Positions 40,552-49,619 of a stretch of 64,000 bases of DNA are shown here, piece after piece. A program made the position numbers and the translations under genes. Source of the stretch: Alkalibacillus flavidus (lineage in GTDB: Bacteria > Bacillota > Bacilli > Bacillales > Alkalibacillaceae); assembly GCF_040545925.1 (NCBI RefSeq), contig NZ_JBEPMX010000012.1, positions 12,411 to 76,410 on the forward strand, given 5' to 3'. The notes beneath the pieces were generated by a model, which did no database searches, was not told where the DNA came from, and saw only the letters and a list, made by a program, of their open reading frames with translations. Each line of letters starts with the position of its first letter. Position 1 is the stretch's first letter.

Positions 40552-40584
40552 GACCATTTGGTCATTATATGACTGATTGGTCAT
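40552..40584 (-). promoter_or_regulatory. Pair of TetR-type palindromes before the YugP operon
   Basis: GACCATTTGGTC (40552-40563) and ATGACTGATTGGTCAT (40569-40584) are two GACC/GGTC-type palindromes 19 bp apart, centre to centre. They lie 29 bp or more upstream of the YugP start and are probably bound by the TetR protein encoded third in the operon. Confidence 0.65.
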
Positions 40585-40645
40585 GATATTATTTTACTGT
40601 AAGTATAAGCGTGAGTTCAAGTGAGATAACCTGACTAAGTTGATG

Positions 40646-41293
40646 TTATTTTTGTGCTAAATAAATCACATCATCAGCTCCTTTAGGTTGTGGGATGAAA
40701 ACGGTTTGGACATGGTTGAAATAGTGGGTGAGTTGCGTATAGAAGTGGTCAGATTCATGCGCACTCCAAAAAGCGATGACGCCATATTGGTTTAAGCGTT
40801 CATGTAGTGTGCTTAACGCTTTTGGTTGATAGAGTGATTGATTGTCGTCATATACCGTCCAATCCGGTCCATTGTCGATATCGAGACAAATCGCATCATA
40901 TGTATTGTCAGTATGATAGATCCATTGTGTGAGATCAGCATGAATAATGCGTGTCCGGTCATCGAATATGGCGTGATTTGTTAAAGGGGCTAAGTAGTCT
41001 TTGTTCCAATGAATAATCGTTTCTTCAATTTCGATGATATCAACTTGACTGACAGACTCGTCAGAAATAGCTTCGTGCAAAGAAAAACCGACGCCGAGTC
41101 CTCCGATAAGTACGCGTTTATCCCCTGTTAATAAGTTGAGAGGGGATCTGACGAGTTCGCGTTCTGATTCACCGTTATAGGTAGCCATTAGAAACGTGCC
41201 ATTACTAATTACTTCATATTCAAAGCCGCGTTGTTGCAACTGCAATTCGCCGTGGTTCGTTGTTGTCCGTTCGATAATGGTAAGCTCGTTCAT
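40646..41293 (-). CDS. Spermidine synthase-like methyltransferase-fold protein
   Basis: 215 residues from ATG 41293, with GGAG nine nt upstream. The Rossmann motif VLIGGLGVGFSLHEAI and the acidic partner DIIEIEE, plus CLDIDNGPDW, match spermidine/spermine-synthase-like proteins. The typical N-terminal substrate part is short, so it may not make polyamines; related small proteins are of unknown function. Monocistronic. Confidence 0.75.
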   Translation of the reverse strand: MNELTIIERTTTNHGELQLQQRGFEYEVISNGTFLMATYNGESERELVRSPLNLLTGDKRVLIGGLGVGFSLHEAISDESVSQVDIIEIEETIIHWNKDYLAPLTNHAIFDDRTRIIHADLTQWIYHTDNTYDAICLDIDNGPDWTVYDDNQSLYQPKALSTLHERLNQYGVIAFWSAHESDHFYTQLTHYFNHVQTVFIPQPKGADDVIYLAQK

Positions 41294-41550
41294 CGCATCG
41301 TGCTCCTTTATCATCAGAATGTTCGGATAACGTCTATTTTAGATGATGTGTATGTTTTAAACAAATGTTATATAGGTATCACATGTGCGTGAGTCGTGAG
41401 TAACTTGTTATGATAAGGTTAAGCGTAATAGTTTGATCACATATTTATGGACTGCTATAAGTGAATCGTAACAACGTGTTCACACATCCCTCCATCAAAT
41501 GTCCTATAATAAAGATAGATAAAGTGATAATAGGTGCGGAGTGAAGCGTT

Positions 41551-43251
41551 ATGATGGAATACGATTTAGATTTACAACAAGCGTTACAAAAATTGCAAGA
41601 TATTGAACGGGCGATGAATGAATCCTCGATTGTTGTGATTACCGACGAGCGGGGCCGTATTCAGTTTGCTAACGACAAGTTTACGGAACTATCACAATAT
41701 AGCCGGGAAGAGTTAATCGGTTCATATCATAGCATCGTCAACTCGGGTTACCATAGTCGTGATTTTTTTAAGGATATGTGGCGCACGATTGGACAAGGTC
41801 ACGTGTGGCGTGGGGAAATCAAAAACCGTGCCAAAGATGGTAGTTTCTATTGGGTGGATACGACGATCGTACCCTTTTTAAATGACGATGGAAAGCCTTA
41901 TCAGTACATTGCGATTCGTCATGACATCACTGAACGTAAACGTTATGAACGACAAGTTGAACGAGTCGCGTTTTATGATCCAGTCACATCACTTCCGAAT
42001 CGAAATTACTTACAAAAATGGTTGGAAGACCATAGTCAAAAAGGTGATCGTTCGTATGCGATTTTATTTATCGACCTCGACCGGTTCAAACAATTAAATG
42101 ATCAGTATGGCCACGAATTAGGAGACGCCATCTTGATTGAAGCGGGTAGTCGTTTGAACCAATGTGCGTCTGATGATGACGTGTTATTACGCCATGGTGG
42201 CGACGATTTCATTATGTTATTAGAAGGTTATGAAGATCACGAACAAGTACGAGAAGTCGTGCGCCAACTGTACAAAGCGATGTCAAAACCGATTGAACTA
42301 CCGAATGGGGATGAGGTTTGGTTGACGTTAAGTATTGGAGTAAGTTTTAGTGAGGACTATGCGTTGAAAGATAAGCACCATTTAGATAACTATATTAAAC
42401 AAGCGCGTACCGCGATGTCACATGCACATGAAAGCAACGTGCATGGTCACTCATGTGAGTTTAATTCGCCAAAATTAACAAAGAAATTGGACGAGTATTA
42501 TCAATTGGAACACGCGTTACGGCATGCATTAGAACGAGAAGAATTTGTGATGTATTATCATCCCATTATCGATTTGAAAAGTGGCTGCGTTCGTTCGGCA
42601 GAAGCGTTATTGCGCTGGCATAACGACGAGTTAAGGTATATTTCCCCAGCAACATTTGTACCTATTTTAGAAGAGGCGGGCTTGATTGAAGACGTTGGTT
42701 ATTGGATTTTGTGGACGGTTGTAAAGCAAATGCGCCAATGGATCGATGCAGGCTATGATTTAGAACGTGTATGTGTGAATGTCTCGCCGTTACAATTTCG
42801 TTCGCAAACATTCGTTTATGATGTGAAATATATATTACGTATGGCGCAACTGCCGCCGCATTATTTGGAGATTGAAGTGACAGAAAGAACGCTATTGGAG
42901 TCTGAATCGATATTGAATGAGTTGCACGACTATGGTGTGAAAGTCTCGGTGGACGATTTTGGTACAGGTTATTCGTCGCTTAGTTATTTAAAACGGTTAC
43001 CTTTAGACACACTGAAAATTGATAAATCGTTTATACAAGATATGGATAAGGAAGGCGAAGAGATCGTTAATACAATCATTCATCTTGGCAAAAGTTTAGA
43101 TTTCAATGTGATTGCTGAAGGGATTGAAACGATCGAGCACGTCCATCATTTACAAACGCATCACTGTGATGAAGGGCAAGGCTTCTATTGGACGAAACCA
43201 TTACCAGCAGACGAATTTAATGTATTTTTTGAAACGCATCATTCATTATAA
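41551..43251 (+). CDS. PAS-GGDEF-EAL protein, probable c-di-GMP phosphodiesterase
   Basis: 566 residues, cytoplasmic. PAS/PAC about 10-130 (ending DITERK), GGDEF about 135-300 and EAL about 315-560. The cyclase motif is degenerate (RHGGDDF, about 216-220), whereas EAL motifs are intact: AEALLRW, EVTERTLLE, DDFGTGYSSLSYLKRLPLD, DKSFI and QGFYWTKPLP. So it should degrade c-di-GMP, perhaps with GTP sensed by the GGDEF part. It could balance the cyclase at 25360. ATG 41551 behind GGAGTGAAGCG; ATG 41554 is equally possible. Confidence 0.92.
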   Translation: MMEYDLDLQQALQKLQDIERAMNESSIVVITDERGRIQFANDKFTELSQYSREELIGSYHSIVNSGYHSRDFFKDMWRTIGQGHVWRGEIKNRAKDGSFYWVDTTIVPFLNDDGKPYQYIAIRHDITERKRYERQVERVAFYDPVTSLPNRNYLQKWLEDHSQKGDRSYAILFIDLDRFKQLNDQYGHELGDAILIEAGSRLNQCASDDDVLLRHGGDDFIMLLEGYEDHEQVREVVRQLYKAMSKPIELPNGDEVWLTLSIGVSFSEDYALKDKHHLDNYIKQARTAMSHAHESNVHGHSCEFNSPKLTKKLDEYYQLEHALRHALEREEFVMYYHPIIDLKSGCVRSAEALLRWHNDELRYISPATFVPILEEAGLIEDVGYWILWTVVKQMRQWIDAGYDLERVCVNVSPLQFRSQTFVYDVKYILRMAQLPPHYLEIEVTERTLLESESILNELHDYGVKVSVDDFGTGYSSLSYLKRLPLDTLKIDKSFIQDMDKEGEEIVNTIIHLGKSLDFNVIAEGIETIEHVHHLQTHHCDEGQGFYWTKPLPADEFNVFFETHHSL

Positions 43252-43293
43252 GAGTTTTTGGAAAATAAAACGATTAAACGAAAGGATGAGATG

Positions 43294-43896
43294 ATGTCGA
43301 AACAAATGTGGGATGACAGTTTTTCTGATAACGATTATATTTACGGGCGAGAACCGAATCAATTCATCAAAGAACATTATTCAGTGATACCAGAGGGCGG
43401 ACGAGTTGCTTGTTTTGCTGAAGGGGAAGGGCGAAATGCGATCTTTTTGGCAGAGCATGGTTATGAGGTCACAACCTATGACCAATCGGAAATCGGACTG
43501 GAAAAAACGAAACAATTAGCTGATGAACGTGGCGTTTCAGTCAAGACGGTCGCGAAAGATTTAACCGCTGAAAAGGTGGAACCCTATCTATACGAAGGGG
43601 CAGTTATGGTATTTGGCCACGTACCGAAACATGATCAAGCCTTTCTCGTTCAAAGCATGATCGATTCGGTTAAACCGGGTGGTTACGTGATGTTTGAAGT
43701 CTATTCTGACGATCAATTACCGTATCGTTCAGGTGGGCCGCAAACAGAAGAGATGCTATACAACCCAAATGATGTGCTGACATGGATTGATGATTACAAG
43801 TGTCTTCATTTTTATTACGGTGAAGCGGATCGTGTGGAAGGCAAACGCCACTTAGGTTTAGGTCACGTTATTCAAGTGATTATTCAGAAGATTTAA
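43294..43896 (+). CDS. SAM-dependent methyltransferase, TehB-like
   Basis: 200 residues from ATG 43294 with GAAAGGATGAG upstream (ATG 43291 also possible). SWDDSF-type beginning (MWDDSFSDNDYIYGREPNQF), SAM motif RVACFAEGEGRNAIFLAEHG, acidic residue in TTYDQSE, and GYVMFEVYSDDQLPYRSGGP near the end. This is the layout of small tellurite/TehB-like methyltransferases of Bacilli. Substrate unknown. Lies 40 bp after the EAL gene on the same strand. Confidence 0.85.
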   Translation: MSKQMWDDSFSDNDYIYGREPNQFIKEHYSVIPEGGRVACFAEGEGRNAIFLAEHGYEVTTYDQSEIGLEKTKQLADERGVSVKTVAKDLTAEKVEPYLYEGAVMVFGHVPKHDQAFLVQSMIDSVKPGGYVMFEVYSDDQLPYRSGGPQTEEMLYNPNDVLTWIDDYKCLHFYYGEADRVEGKRHLGLGHVIQVIIQKI

Positions 43897-43931
43897 AAGA
43901 AGAGCTGGTTGATTACACCAGCTCTTCTTTT
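43895..43931. terminator. Bidirectional terminator overlapping the RDD pseudogene end
   Basis: AAAAGAAGAGCTGGT (43895-43909) and ACCAGCTCTTCTTTT (43917-43931) form a 15-bp perfect stem. The right arm also encodes the C-terminus of the convergent RDD gene. Confidence 0.85.
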
Positions 43932-44374
43932 GGTTCAGGTGATTGATATTCGTATGGGCTTTCGTAAGTGACGTAAGTACCGGCGATGAAGTCGTGCATT
44001 GCTCGTTTGTCTTCGCGGATCCCGACCATAAACGCACTCACGATGATCCCGATCCCTAATGTAAGTAAATAAATAAAGTTAGCTAATACTTGTCGTAGTA
44101 GCATCGTTTTGATCGTGACCTTCTCACCGTCGACGCGTGCGATTCGAATGTCCATCGCTTTCTTACCTAATGTGTACCCCATCCAAACAGCAGGTACTAT
44201 AATGAAATAGAGCCAACTTAAAAAATCTAAAGGGTTATATAGTTGATCGTCTAAAAAGAATTGACCATAAATAACAGTTGTTAACAAACCAATAACAACT
44301 GCAATGACGATACTGTCAACAATATTAGCGATAAATCGAATTTAAAACCCTGCAGGTGAATAAATACCGTCCAT
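43913..44374 (-). pseudogene. RDD-family membrane protein interrupted by a stop codon
   Basis: An intact start (ATG 44374 behind GGGAGAGG) reads MDGIYSPAGF, then TAA (44342-44344), then continues in frame with IRFIANIVDSIVIAV and the rest of an RDD protein (three helices, GYTLGKKAMDIRI, REDKRAMHDFIAGTYV). In RDD proteins GF is usually followed by Trp, so the stop sits at a Trp position. The rest has no frameshift. A downstream TTG at 44287 could start a shortened product lacking part of the first helix. It lies 23 bp behind an intact paralogue. Confidence 0.75.
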
Positions 44375-44397
44375 AAATTATCCTCTCCCAATAAGTT

Positions 44398-44835
44398 TTA
44401 CATAGTGTCATATCGAACATACGTATCAGCAATTAAATCATGGATCGCTCGGTTGTCGTCTCTTGCAATCACCATAATCGCACTAACTATTGTGCCAACC
44501 CCTAAGGTGAAGGTGTAAAAGACAAATGCAATGACAACACGTGCGAACATACAAAAAAAGTCTGGCATTCGCCCGCCAATTCGCTCGATACGAATCTTAA
44601 GCAACCGTTTGCCAATCGTATATCCAGGCCACAATAACGGAAGTGTCATGAAATAAATGATTTCGATGAAGCTCATCGGTGTAAAGGTAGCTGAGTAGTA
44701 CCATTCGCCATAAATCGTTAATGATAACGGCACTAATATGATAGATAAAAAGAAGCCATCGATCACCAGAGCGATTAAACGGCGAAAAAATCCAGCTGTT
44801 TCACCGAATATTTCATCGATTGAAGACACCTCCAA
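44398..44835 (-). CDS. RDD-family membrane protein
   Basis: 145 residues, three membrane helices and the RDD pattern (GFFRRLIALVIDGFF, WPGYTIGKRLLKIRI, RDDNRAIHDLIADTYV). RDD proteins are membrane proteins, some linked to Na+/H+ or solute handling. Start is uncertain: TTG 44835 is in frame with only AGGGATAA upstream, while the strong GGAGGTG at 44826-44832 leads to an ATG in another frame that stops after 12 codons. Paralogue of the broken copy directly downstream. Confidence 0.78.
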   Translation of the reverse strand: MEVSSIDEIFGETAGFFRRLIALVIDGFFLSIILVPLSLTIYGEWYYSATFTPMSFIEIIYFMTLPLLWPGYTIGKRLLKIRIERIGGRMPDFFCMFARVVIAFVFYTFTLGVGTIVSAIMVIARDDNRAIHDLIADTYVRYDTM

Positions 44836-44894
44836 TAGAATTATCCCTATACTAACATATTTTTTATTGGAAGATAATGGTTAAATTTACATTT

Positions 44895-45323
44895 TTATTC
44901 CCCGAACATGCTCGTGACCTCGCCACTATTTTGATCGACAATATACCAGCCGAACGTAGCTTGATGGGAGCCTTCCTTACGTTCGACGACTTCATAAACG
45001 TGGACAACCCAGTCGCCGGCATCATTATGGTGGTCAAATATTATAGTGTATTCTCCTTCTTCTGGAAGGTCGATCTCATGTCGAACAGCTTTTTCGGCTT
45101 GTGCAGCGGTTGAAATGCCTTCGTTGGATGATTGGTTCTTTTTGTCATTGGTCGATTCTTGAGATGATTGATTTGTAGATGTGCTCTCGTTTTCTACTTT
45201 TGATGATTCTGATGTGTTCGCTGATGCTTCACGTTCTGTGTCATCAGTTGTTTGGGTAAAGGTAAACGCAATCACTCCGAGGGTGCTAATGGTTACGACT
45301 ATCAACGTGATGACTCGAAACAT
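44895..45323 (-). CDS. Membrane-anchored protein with Ser/Asn-rich linker and PepSY-like end
   Basis: 142 residues from ATG 45323 (AAAGGAG, eight nt). An N-terminal helix (about 3-22) anchors it, a disordered Ser/Thr/Asn/Glu linker covers about 25-75, and a small alpha/beta domain ends the protein (AAQAEKAVRHEIDL, WVVHVYEVVE, ATFGWYIVDQNSGEV), resembling PepSY-type domains. Probably extracellular. Function unknown. Confidence 0.68.
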   Translation of the reverse strand: MFRVITLIVVTISTLGVIAFTFTQTTDDTEREASANTSESSKVENESTSTNQSSQESTNDKKNQSSNEGISTAAQAEKAVRHEIDLPEEGEYTIIFDHHNDAGDWVVHVYEVVERKEGSHQATFGWYIVDQNSGEVTSMFGE

Positions 45324-45457
45324 ATGGCCCACTCCTTTTTGAATACTACTTATAAGACGGAAGTGATATCAATTTGGTGACAACGTCATGTCGATTTTTC
45401 ACCTAGGTTTGTCTTATAGTAAAATAGTTAGTAAGAAAACGTTAGGAGTGTCTTCAT

Positions 45458-45700
45458 ATGCTAGTTCGATTGAATTTTATGTTATCAATTGGTGTATTCG
45501 TCTTAATTTTGTTGAATTATTTTACTAATGTGAGTACATCACCGTTTTTCATCACGGCGTTAGTCGCTGTTGTAATCGCCCTGTTAGGCATAGAAAATAT
45601 CCGCAATGGACAACGGTTTAACGGCGGATCGTTTTTGTTCGCATCTGTATTATTGTTTATCGTTGTCATTCTTGGTTCAACAGGTGTGATTACTTTATAG
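45458..45700 (+). CDS. Small three-helix membrane protein
   Basis: 80 residues: hydrophobic helices at about 8-24, 29-46 and 57-76 with a short basic loop ENIRNGQRFNG. ATG behind TTAGGAGTG. Convergent with, and overlapping by 6 bp, the CHY zinc-finger gene. Similar small proteins occur in Bacillus; no function known. Confidence 0.65.
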   Translation: MLVRLNFMLSIGVFVLILLNYFTNVSTSPFFITALVAVVIALLGIENIRNGQRFNGGSFLFASVLLFIVVILGSTGVITL

Positions 45701-46018
45701 GTCGAAATATAAGTGATGATGGTTTTGGCAATGGCGATTAAATCGTGCCTCGCAATGCGGGCAAGCTGTTGGGTTGTTTAAATACGTCTTGATAGTTATC
45801 TCACGGTGACAAGCACCACACAGAATCGCTTTTTGGTTATGCTCATCTTCACCCCATCGTTCAACTGAGTGATTCGTATGGTCTTGGTGGCACTCGTAAC
45901 ATGGGAAATACGTGTTGCAGCACTTGAATTTAATCGCGATCCGGTCAACCTCTGAATGATAATGTTTGCAACGCGTTTCCTCATCAATACTTCCGATGAC
46001 TTCATGTAGTACATCCAT
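45695..46018 (-). CDS. CHY zinc-finger protein
   Basis: 107 residues with many Cys/His pairs in the order of the CHY zinc finger: CKHYHSE, CCNTYFPCYECHQDH, CGACHREI, CPHCEARFNRHC. It should bind several zinc ions. In eukaryotes the relative Hot13 works in redox of zinc-bound proteins; the bacterial role is unknown. Its 3-prime end overlaps the small membrane gene. Confidence 0.85.
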   Translation of the reverse strand: MDVLHEVIGSIDEETRCKHYHSEVDRIAIKFKCCNTYFPCYECHQDHTNHSVERWGEDEHNQKAILCGACHREITIKTYLNNPTACPHCEARFNRHCQNHHHLYFDL

Positions 46019-46138
46019 GCAATCTCTCCTTAGTGTCTCGAAATTTTTTTCGTTATTTTCATTCCAACAAATCGTATCTTACGTTATAATAATAAGAAAT
46101 GTTCAAATTATCAAAAAATATTATGTGGAGGTAAGGTT

Positions 46139-47938
46139 ATGATTGAATTTCCGAAACCGACTGTTGAGCAGTTTTTCCGCTCATATGTCATTTCTAATTT
46201 TACAGTGAGTCCGAATGAAGATAAACTGCTGTTTTCAGCGAATTTAGACGGTAAGATGAATGTGTGGGGGATGAATTTACCCGATCAATACCCGTATTTA
46301 TTCGCGCATCACGACCAATCTGTCGGGTCGTTAAAAATCGATCCTAAAGGTCGCTACGTCCTAGCCAGTTATGACCATGAAGGTGATGAGAATTACCAAA
46401 TCTACGCGCTACCACCAGAAGGCGGTTTGCCACAAGAATTGATTACAGGTGACAAGGAAGATAAATATTTATACGCGCACCTATCAGAAGACGGCAAGCG
46501 TTTATATTATAATACGTCAAAAGGCAATCCGAGCTTCTTGAATACATACGTCCGAGATCTTGAAACAGGGGAAGATACATTACTACATGAGGGATCTGGT
46601 GGCGCAACGTTCTTATCGGCTGTTTCAGAAGATGAAGAAAAGCTTGTCTTCACGACACTGTACGCGAATACGTATATACTCAGTTTCGTGAAAGTGAACG
46701 GTGACATGTATGATTTAACACCAGACCCTGACAATGTTCACGTCACAGGTGGTGCAACCTTTGTCGGTGATACGATTTATTTCGTGACGAACTATAACAG
46801 TGAGTATCATTATTTGGCGTCGTTTAACGTTCAGTCGAAGTCGTTTGAGTCGGTATTGTCGATTGAATCGGAAAGTATGAACGACTTAAAATATGACAAA
46901 GAACATGAGCAGTTTTATATTGTGACGGAAAAAGGGGTGCGAGATCATTTATATCGTTACGACGTGAAAAATGGCACATTAGAAAATCTTGATGTCCCAG
47001 TAGATGTGATTGAAAAATTACACGTCGCTAAATCAGGCGCGGTTTATATGTTAGGGCGTAGTGCTGTCATGCCGCACAATATTTTTAAACTAACTGACCA
47101 TGGTTGGAAACAGTTAACGGCTAACCATGTGCTTGGTGTCAGTACGGATGAAATGGTGGACCCAGACGTCGTCACGTATGAATCGTTTGATGGAACAGAA
47201 ATCGAAGCGCTTCTCTTTAGAGCGAAACCAGATAACGATAATGGCCATACGATTTTATGGCCGCACGGAGGACCACAAGCGTCAGAGCGCAAATTTTACC
47301 GTGCGATGTTCCAATGTTTATTAAACCGTGGTTACACGATCTTTTGCCCGAACTTCAGAGGTAGTACGGGTTATGGGTCATCCTTTGTGAAATTGGTTGA
47401 ACAGGACTGGGGTGAAGGGCCTCGTTTAGACAATGTGTATGGGATTGAATGGTTGTTTGATCAAGGTATTTCAAGTCCTGAACGTCTATTCCTTGTCGGT
47501 GGTAGTTACGGTGGCTATATGGCGCTGTTATTACACGGTCGTCATCCGGAATACTTTAAAGCCGTCGTCGATATTTTCGGCGTATCGAATTTATTTACGT
47601 TCGTCAATTCAGTTCCAGATCATTGGAAGCCGATTATGCAGCGTTGGTTAGGGGACCCTGAAGCAGACCGCGAACGGTTTGAGAAAGACTCGCCGATCAC
47701 GTATTTGAATACGATGTCGAAACCGATGCTCGTCATTCAAGGGGCGAACGATCCGCGAGTGGTGAAAGAGGAATCGGATCAAATCGTCGATAAATTACGT
47801 CACGATGGGCGTGAAGTTGACTATTTAGTACTTGATGATGAGGGCCACGGCTTTTCGAAAAAAGAAAACGAAATTAATGTCTATCAAACGATGCTCGATT
47901 TTCTAGAGAAACATCAATCCGTCACGCAATCTGTGTAA
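46139..47938 (+). CDS. S9-family (prolyl oligopeptidase) peptidase
   Basis: 599 residues without signal peptide. An N-terminal beta-propeller (about 1-340, repeats such as NKLLFSANLDGKMNVW-type blades) covers a C-terminal alpha/beta hydrolase. Catalytic residues: Ser in GGSYGGYMALL (about 456), Asp in QGANDPRV and His in DEGHGF. Members cleave short peptides or acyl-peptides. ATG with GTGGAGG upstream. Monocistronic before a membrane gene 21 bp later. Confidence 0.9.
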   Translation: MIEFPKPTVEQFFRSYVISNFTVSPNEDKLLFSANLDGKMNVWGMNLPDQYPYLFAHHDQSVGSLKIDPKGRYVLASYDHEGDENYQIYALPPEGGLPQELITGDKEDKYLYAHLSEDGKRLYYNTSKGNPSFLNTYVRDLETGEDTLLHEGSGGATFLSAVSEDEEKLVFTTLYANTYILSFVKVNGDMYDLTPDPDNVHVTGGATFVGDTIYFVTNYNSEYHYLASFNVQSKSFESVLSIESESMNDLKYDKEHEQFYIVTEKGVRDHLYRYDVKNGTLENLDVPVDVIEKLHVAKSGAVYMLGRSAVMPHNIFKLTDHGWKQLTANHVLGVSTDEMVDPDVVTYESFDGTEIEALLFRAKPDNDNGHTILWPHGGPQASERKFYRAMFQCLLNRGYTIFCPNFRGSTGYGSSFVKLVEQDWGEGPRLDNVYGIEWLFDQGISSPERLFLVGGSYGGYMALLLHGRHPEYFKAVVDIFGVSNLFTFVNSVPDHWKPIMQRWLGDPEADRERFEKDSPITYLNTMSKPMLVIQGANDPRVVKEESDQIVDKLRHDGREVDYLVLDDEGHGFSKKENEINVYQTMLDFLEKHQSVTQSV

Positions 47939-47959
47939 ATTGATAAAGGAGTGATCATC

Positions 47960-48676
47960 ATGTGGGGACTCGTCACAATGGATCAACGTCAGTATCCATT
48001 TGAATTATTTGGCGTGCCACACGTGATGGCGCTCCTTTTTTGTTGTGTTTTGATCGTGCTGCTTTATACAAAACGTCAATCGATCAGGCAACACAATCGA
48101 CGAATCTGGCGGTATAGTCTTGCGGTAATTTTGTTGGTAAGTGAACTTAGCTTTCATGCGTGGTACATCGCTTATGGTTCCTGGGATATGACAGTGAACT
48201 TGCCACTACAATTGAGTTCGATTTCAGTTTATTTAGCGATCATCATGTTAGTGACGAAGCAAAAGAATTTATTCGAGATTACCTTTTTGATTGGAATGAC
48301 GGGTGGTGTGATTGCTATGCTCACCCCAGAATTATATTATGGTTTCCCTCATTTTCGCTTCGTTCAATTCTTTGTCGTACACAGTGGGTTAGTCATAGCA
48401 TGTGTGTATATGTTTATCATTGAACAATGTTCGCTAAAAGGCTTATCCGTTTTAAAAGCATTTGGAACTGTTAATGCCATCGCGATCGTCGTTTATGGCG
48501 TGAATCGTGTGATAGGCGCGAACTATATGTTTCTAAACGAAAAACCATCTCAACTCACGGTAATAGACTTTTTAGGGCCATATCCGTGGTATATCCTATC
48601 GCTTGAAGTATTAGCGTTAGGGTTGTTTGGGTTGATTTATGTTTTAGCGACTAAGCTGAAGATGTCTTCTCTATAA
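47960..48676 (+). CDS. YwaF/TIGR02206-type integral membrane protein
   Basis: 238 residues from ATG 47960, eight nt behind AAAGGAG. Seven hydrophobic helices; HAWYIAYGSWDMTVNLPLQL and the region GANYMFLNEKPS are hallmarks of the TIGR02206 family (B. subtilis YwaF). Function unknown. Lies directly behind the peptidase and may be cotranscribed. Confidence 0.82.
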   Translation: MWGLVTMDQRQYPFELFGVPHVMALLFCCVLIVLLYTKRQSIRQHNRRIWRYSLAVILLVSELSFHAWYIAYGSWDMTVNLPLQLSSISVYLAIIMLVTKQKNLFEITFLIGMTGGVIAMLTPELYYGFPHFRFVQFFVVHSGLVIACVYMFIIEQCSLKGLSVLKAFGTVNAIAIVVYGVNRVIGANYMFLNEKPSQLTVIDFLGPYPWYILSLEVLALGLFGLIYVLATKLKMSSL

Positions 48677-48751
48677 AAGGTATTCTATGTTTGAAATATC
48701 CTCCACTATAGGAGTAAAGTATAAGTGATGGAATGGTGAGGGGGCGTATCG

Positions 48752-49393
48752 ATGAAAGTGATTTTAATTCACGGGTTTTTTAGATCTGACCGTGACATGC
48801 ATGATATGGCAAAATATTTTAAACGAGAAGGTTATGACTGTTATACACCGAATTTGCCCCTGACGTTTAACGAATTCGATGTCATTGTTTCACTCGTAGA
48901 GGATTTAGTTGAAGCGATAGTGAAATCAGGATTAGATAAAGGTGAACAGATACATCTTGTTGGTCATAGTACTGGTGGGTTAGTGATTCGTAAGTTGTTA
49001 ACGGAAACGAAATATTTAGACGCAATCGGACGGTGTGTGTTAGTGGGTACGCCTAACCGGGGCAGTCAGCTTGCAGACTTGGCGAGTAAAATTCGAGGAT
49101 ACACGAATGTGTTTAAAACGGTTAAATCGCTGCGAAAAGAGTACCTCGATAATATTGAATTTCAAAATGATACCGGGATAGACATTGCGGCGATTGCAGG
49201 TAATAAAAGCAATTTCGGCTTTAACCCATTAATAAGAGGTCAAAACGATGGGTTTGTGGAAGTGGAGTCTGTGTATTATCCAGGATTGAAAGATTTTGAA
49301 GTGTTACCTTATAATCACCGAACGATCCACCATGAAATCGAAACGTTCCAACACGTACGTCACTTTTTAGAAACAGGTCGATTTAAACCATAA
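48752..49393 (+). CDS. Alpha/beta hydrolase, lipase-like
   Basis: 213 residues, no signal peptide. Oxyanion region LIHGFFRSDRD, nucleophile Ser in LVGHSTGGLVIR (about 72), and GTPNRGSQLADLA after it, as in triacylglycerol lipase/PGAP1-like esterases. A final His is found in NHRTIHHEIE. Substrate unknown. ATG behind GAGGGGGCG. Ends at its own terminator. Confidence 0.83.
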   Translation: MKVILIHGFFRSDRDMHDMAKYFKREGYDCYTPNLPLTFNEFDVIVSLVEDLVEAIVKSGLDKGEQIHLVGHSTGGLVIRKLLTETKYLDAIGRCVLVGTPNRGSQLADLASKIRGYTNVFKTVKSLRKEYLDNIEFQNDTGIDIAAIAGNKSNFGFNPLIRGQNDGFVEVESVYYPGLKDFEVLPYNHRTIHHEIETFQHVRHFLETGRFKP

Positions 49394-49397
49394 AAAT

Positions 49398-49433
49398 AAG
49401 CCATCAACCAAAAGGGGAAGGTTGATGGCTTTA
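49398..49433. terminator. Terminator of the hydrolase gene
   Basis: AAGCCATCAACC/GGTTGATGGCTT perfect 12-bp stem, A/T-rich on both sides; may also end the 40-residue minus-strand gene. Confidence 0.75.
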
Positions 49434-49496
49434 TCTATATCTAACAAACTATCACTCTAAGACGTGTTTCATGCTGTGTTCGTTTGAGTGCGATAA

Positions 49497-49619
49497 TTAA
49501 AAGATTTTGAAGATGTGAAAGATTGAGCTTGATGGCTTTTCTACTTTTTTGCTTGGTTGTGTATATTGTCTTCTCTTATCAGTCACAATCGCTTCGCGTA
49601 ACATTTGATGATCAAACAT
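49497..49619 (-). CDS. 40-residue basic small protein
   Basis: ATG with the strong site AAAGGAGGCGATTAAC. The product, MFDHQMLREAIVTDKRRQYT and 20 further residues (Pro/Ser/Lys-rich, then SIFHIFKIF), is basic with an amphipathic or hydrophobic end. No signal peptide. Located alone between the hydrolase and sbcD genes, on the opposite strand. I do not recognise it. Confidence 0.6.
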   Translation of the reverse strand: MFDHQMLREAIVTDKRRQYTQPSKKVEKPSSSIFHIFKIF

